Shown here one piece after another: positions 62,122-64,000 of a stretch of DNA of 64,000 nt. Under the pieces are notes generated by a model. It worked only from the letters and a program-made list of their open reading frames with translations. It was not told where the DNA came from and made no database searches. The DNA is from Tamarix chinensis (taxonomy: Eukaryota > Streptophyta > Magnoliopsida > Caryophyllales > Tamaricaceae), in contig CM060177.1 of assembly GCA_030549775.1 (NCBI GenBank), positions 49,254,244 through 49,318,243 of the forward strand, given 5' to 3'. Position 1 is the first letter of the stretch. Each line of letters opens with the position of its first letter. Position numbers and translations under genes: made by a program.

Positions 62122-64000
62122 AATAGCATCCAAGGCAAGTAGAGTATATGTAGCAACAATGAATAAGTATAAAAAAAATCCAACATATTTCTTCTGTTTG
62201 TAACCTGTATTTACTAATCTAGCCTTAAACTTAATTATGGTTCCATTGATCCTTAATTTCTTTCTAAAAACCCATTTACATATAATTGGCTTACATCTTC
62301 TAGGTAAGTCAACTAAGACCCATATGTGATTTGTCATTATTGAATATAATTCTTTTTAAGTGCTTCCTTCCCAAAACTAACATCAACAGAAGTCATTACC
62401 TTACTACAATATTTAGGATTGTCCTTTATTAGGTAAGTAGAGGCAACATCCACACAATTCATATCTAGATCATCATTTTCAACAAGCCAGTAACAAAATT
62501 AGGTCCAAAACTAGTTTCTACCCCGCACCTTTAATTTTTGCTAGGTTCATTTAGATTTTCGTTCACAACATTTGAAGAAGAAGGCAAGGCCAAGGGCATA
62601 GAAGGATCATTAGAAGAACCAACAACATTATATGCTTTCTTTCTTATGGGGAATAAATAATTCTGCATTTTGTGATTCATAAATACAGTTATCATTCAAA
62701 TATAAGAATCTATATTCAACATTGTTCAAATAATCAATAAATGCATAATCAAAATTTTTTGTTCTCACATTAGAGCCAATCTTATTTACACATACTCACA
62801 CTTTCAACAATTTTAAGTTAGGCTCAAAGCATGTCCACAACTTATAAGGTGTTTTGTCAGATTTTTATGAGGGAAATAGTTTGGAATATAAAATGTATAT
62901 ATAACAACTTCCCCCTACATTTGGTCAGACATGACAACACTTAATAACATAATGTTCTCCATTTCCTTCAAAGTTGTATTATTTCTTTCAGTTATGCCAT
63001 TTTGTTGAGAAATATATGGGGCACTAGTAACATGCACAAAATCATTTCTATCATAGAAATCATGTAGGAAACTAGTTCTATATTCACCGCCTCTAATGGA
63101 CCTAAGCCTCTTAATTATATGATTTAATTAGCTTCTTATTTCCATCTTATTTTTTAAGAATATCCTTTTAGTCTCATATTTAGACCTAAAGAGATAAACT
63201 TTGGTATATCTTAAATAATCATCTATAAATGTCACATAATATCATTTTTCTCCTCTATTCATAGTGCGCTTAAAATTCACTAAGTTTGAATGCACTAATT
63301 CAAGTAATTCCGATGATCTCTTAGTGACAGGTTTAATATTTGGCTTCTACACATATATGAAATGTTTCAAAATCATTGGTATCTAATACATTAATCAAGT
63401 CCATACATTTCATTTTATTAATGGAATCCATATTCACATGGCTTAGCCTACCATACCGCAAATTGACATACTCAATAATATAAGCAGAATTAGAGTCAAT
63501 TTCATTTATAAGAGTATAAATAGTGCTTAGAATAAAAATCCAATAGCTAGACAACCGTTACCTAAAAATTCTCCATTTTTGGTTAACATGACCGTATCAA
63601 CCTCAATAACCGGTTTCAGTTTATACCCATCAAGAAAGCTACCTAAAACCAAGTTCCTATATAGGTAGGGGATATACAAAACATCACTCAATAATAAAGA
63701 CTTTCTAGAGATAAGTTTTATAACTAACTTTTATTCACCCAAAAACCCTACAATTTTTAATCTTTACATGTTGACACACTCTCCATTAGCATTATCCTCA
63801 AACTAGTGGAAGAGTTGTTTGTTGGATCACAGATGCTTAGAAGCACTAGCATCTAAAATCCAATCATCTTTTTAATCCAATGATTTTGCTTCCACCACCA
63901 CAAAAACTATTACTTCCTTAGTCTCAACAACATTTGCTTGTGGAGAGGCATGTAGCATTGATATGCCTTGTGACCAGCTTTCTCATAAACATAACGTGCC
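62122..64000 (-). pseudogene. Ty1/copia protease, integrase and RT start (5' part, runs off window)
   Basis: Minus strand. At 62337-62127 MTNHIWVLVDLPRRCKPIIC, KWVFRKKL and FKARLVNTGYKQKK (RT start; K-W-V-F-K-x-K, A-R-L-V-A-K-G-Y). Around 63130-62880 SAPYISQQNGITERNNTTLK (integrase C-terminal part of the core). Near 63200 FIDDYSRYTKVYLF (integrase core start). At 63554-63333 LRYGRLSHVNMDSINKMKCM and FHICVEAKY (GAG-pre-integrase). Near 63850 a decayed D-S-G-A-S-H protease site, and near 63980 a zinc-knuckle remnant. It is the upstream part of the element at 57600-58717. Stops are frequent, and gag and the 5' LTR lie outside the window. Confidence 0.87.

Overview
This is a plant nuclear window, most likely from a eudicot with many transposable elements (TEs). 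It holds two intronless histone H4 genes of plant type (Arg at mature position 77), one GRAM-domain GEM-like gene, and otherwise mostly decayed Ty1/copia, Ty3/gypsy, LINE, hAT and MITE sequence. I cannot name the species. Apart from H4 and the GEM-like gene, every recognisable protein stretch is a broken TE fragment. There is no bacterial operon, CRISPR array or rRNA, and no convincing functional tRNA.

Layout: 1-3305 is a Ty1/copia 3' half (+) split by a 1.3-kb LTR-derived element with long inverted ends. 3306-8560 holds intergenic DNA, a Tourist-type MITE, a copia RNase H relic (-) and a gypsy integrase relic (-). 8560-11410 is an LTR of 'family 2' (-). 11575-16070 is a 4.5-kb solo LTR of 'family 1' (-) with a perfect 5-bp target duplication. 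16.1-20.7 kb is intergenic, with a LINE tail, a 145-bp tandem repeat, a hAT-type MITE and a LINE fragment. 20.85-23.15 kb is the genic island (GEM-like +, H4 -). 23.2-28.4 kb is AT-rich, with a SINE candidate, a long (TA)n tract and a degenerate ATGTGTATT array. 28.4-30.6 kb is a truncated family-2 LTR (+).

31.46-54.5 kb is, by my reading, one LINE (-) opened by two independent insertions. The first is a family-1 solo LTR (33968-42304, TSD GTCAT) that itself carries another family-1 solo LTR (35637-39880, TSD ATCAT). The second is a hAT element (43231-53034, 8-bp TSD GTTCCAGC) that carries a truncated Tekay/Del-like Ty3/gypsy element with an intact 5' LTR and primer binding site. 55.1-55.9 kb is the second H4 gene (+), an inverted paralogue of the first. 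57.5-64 kb is a copia element (-) split by a complete family-2 solo LTR (58718-62121) and running off the window.

The most interesting signal is a cassette of short hairpins about 0.45-0.55 kb from the 3' end of the LTRs in both families. Its two main stems show compensatory base changes between copies, which suggests a selected RNA (or DNA) structure. Family-1 LTRs also share an unusual internal order: TATA box, C-rich block, (TAA)n tract, CCGGTGGACCGG-type tandem repeats, then the hairpin cassette.
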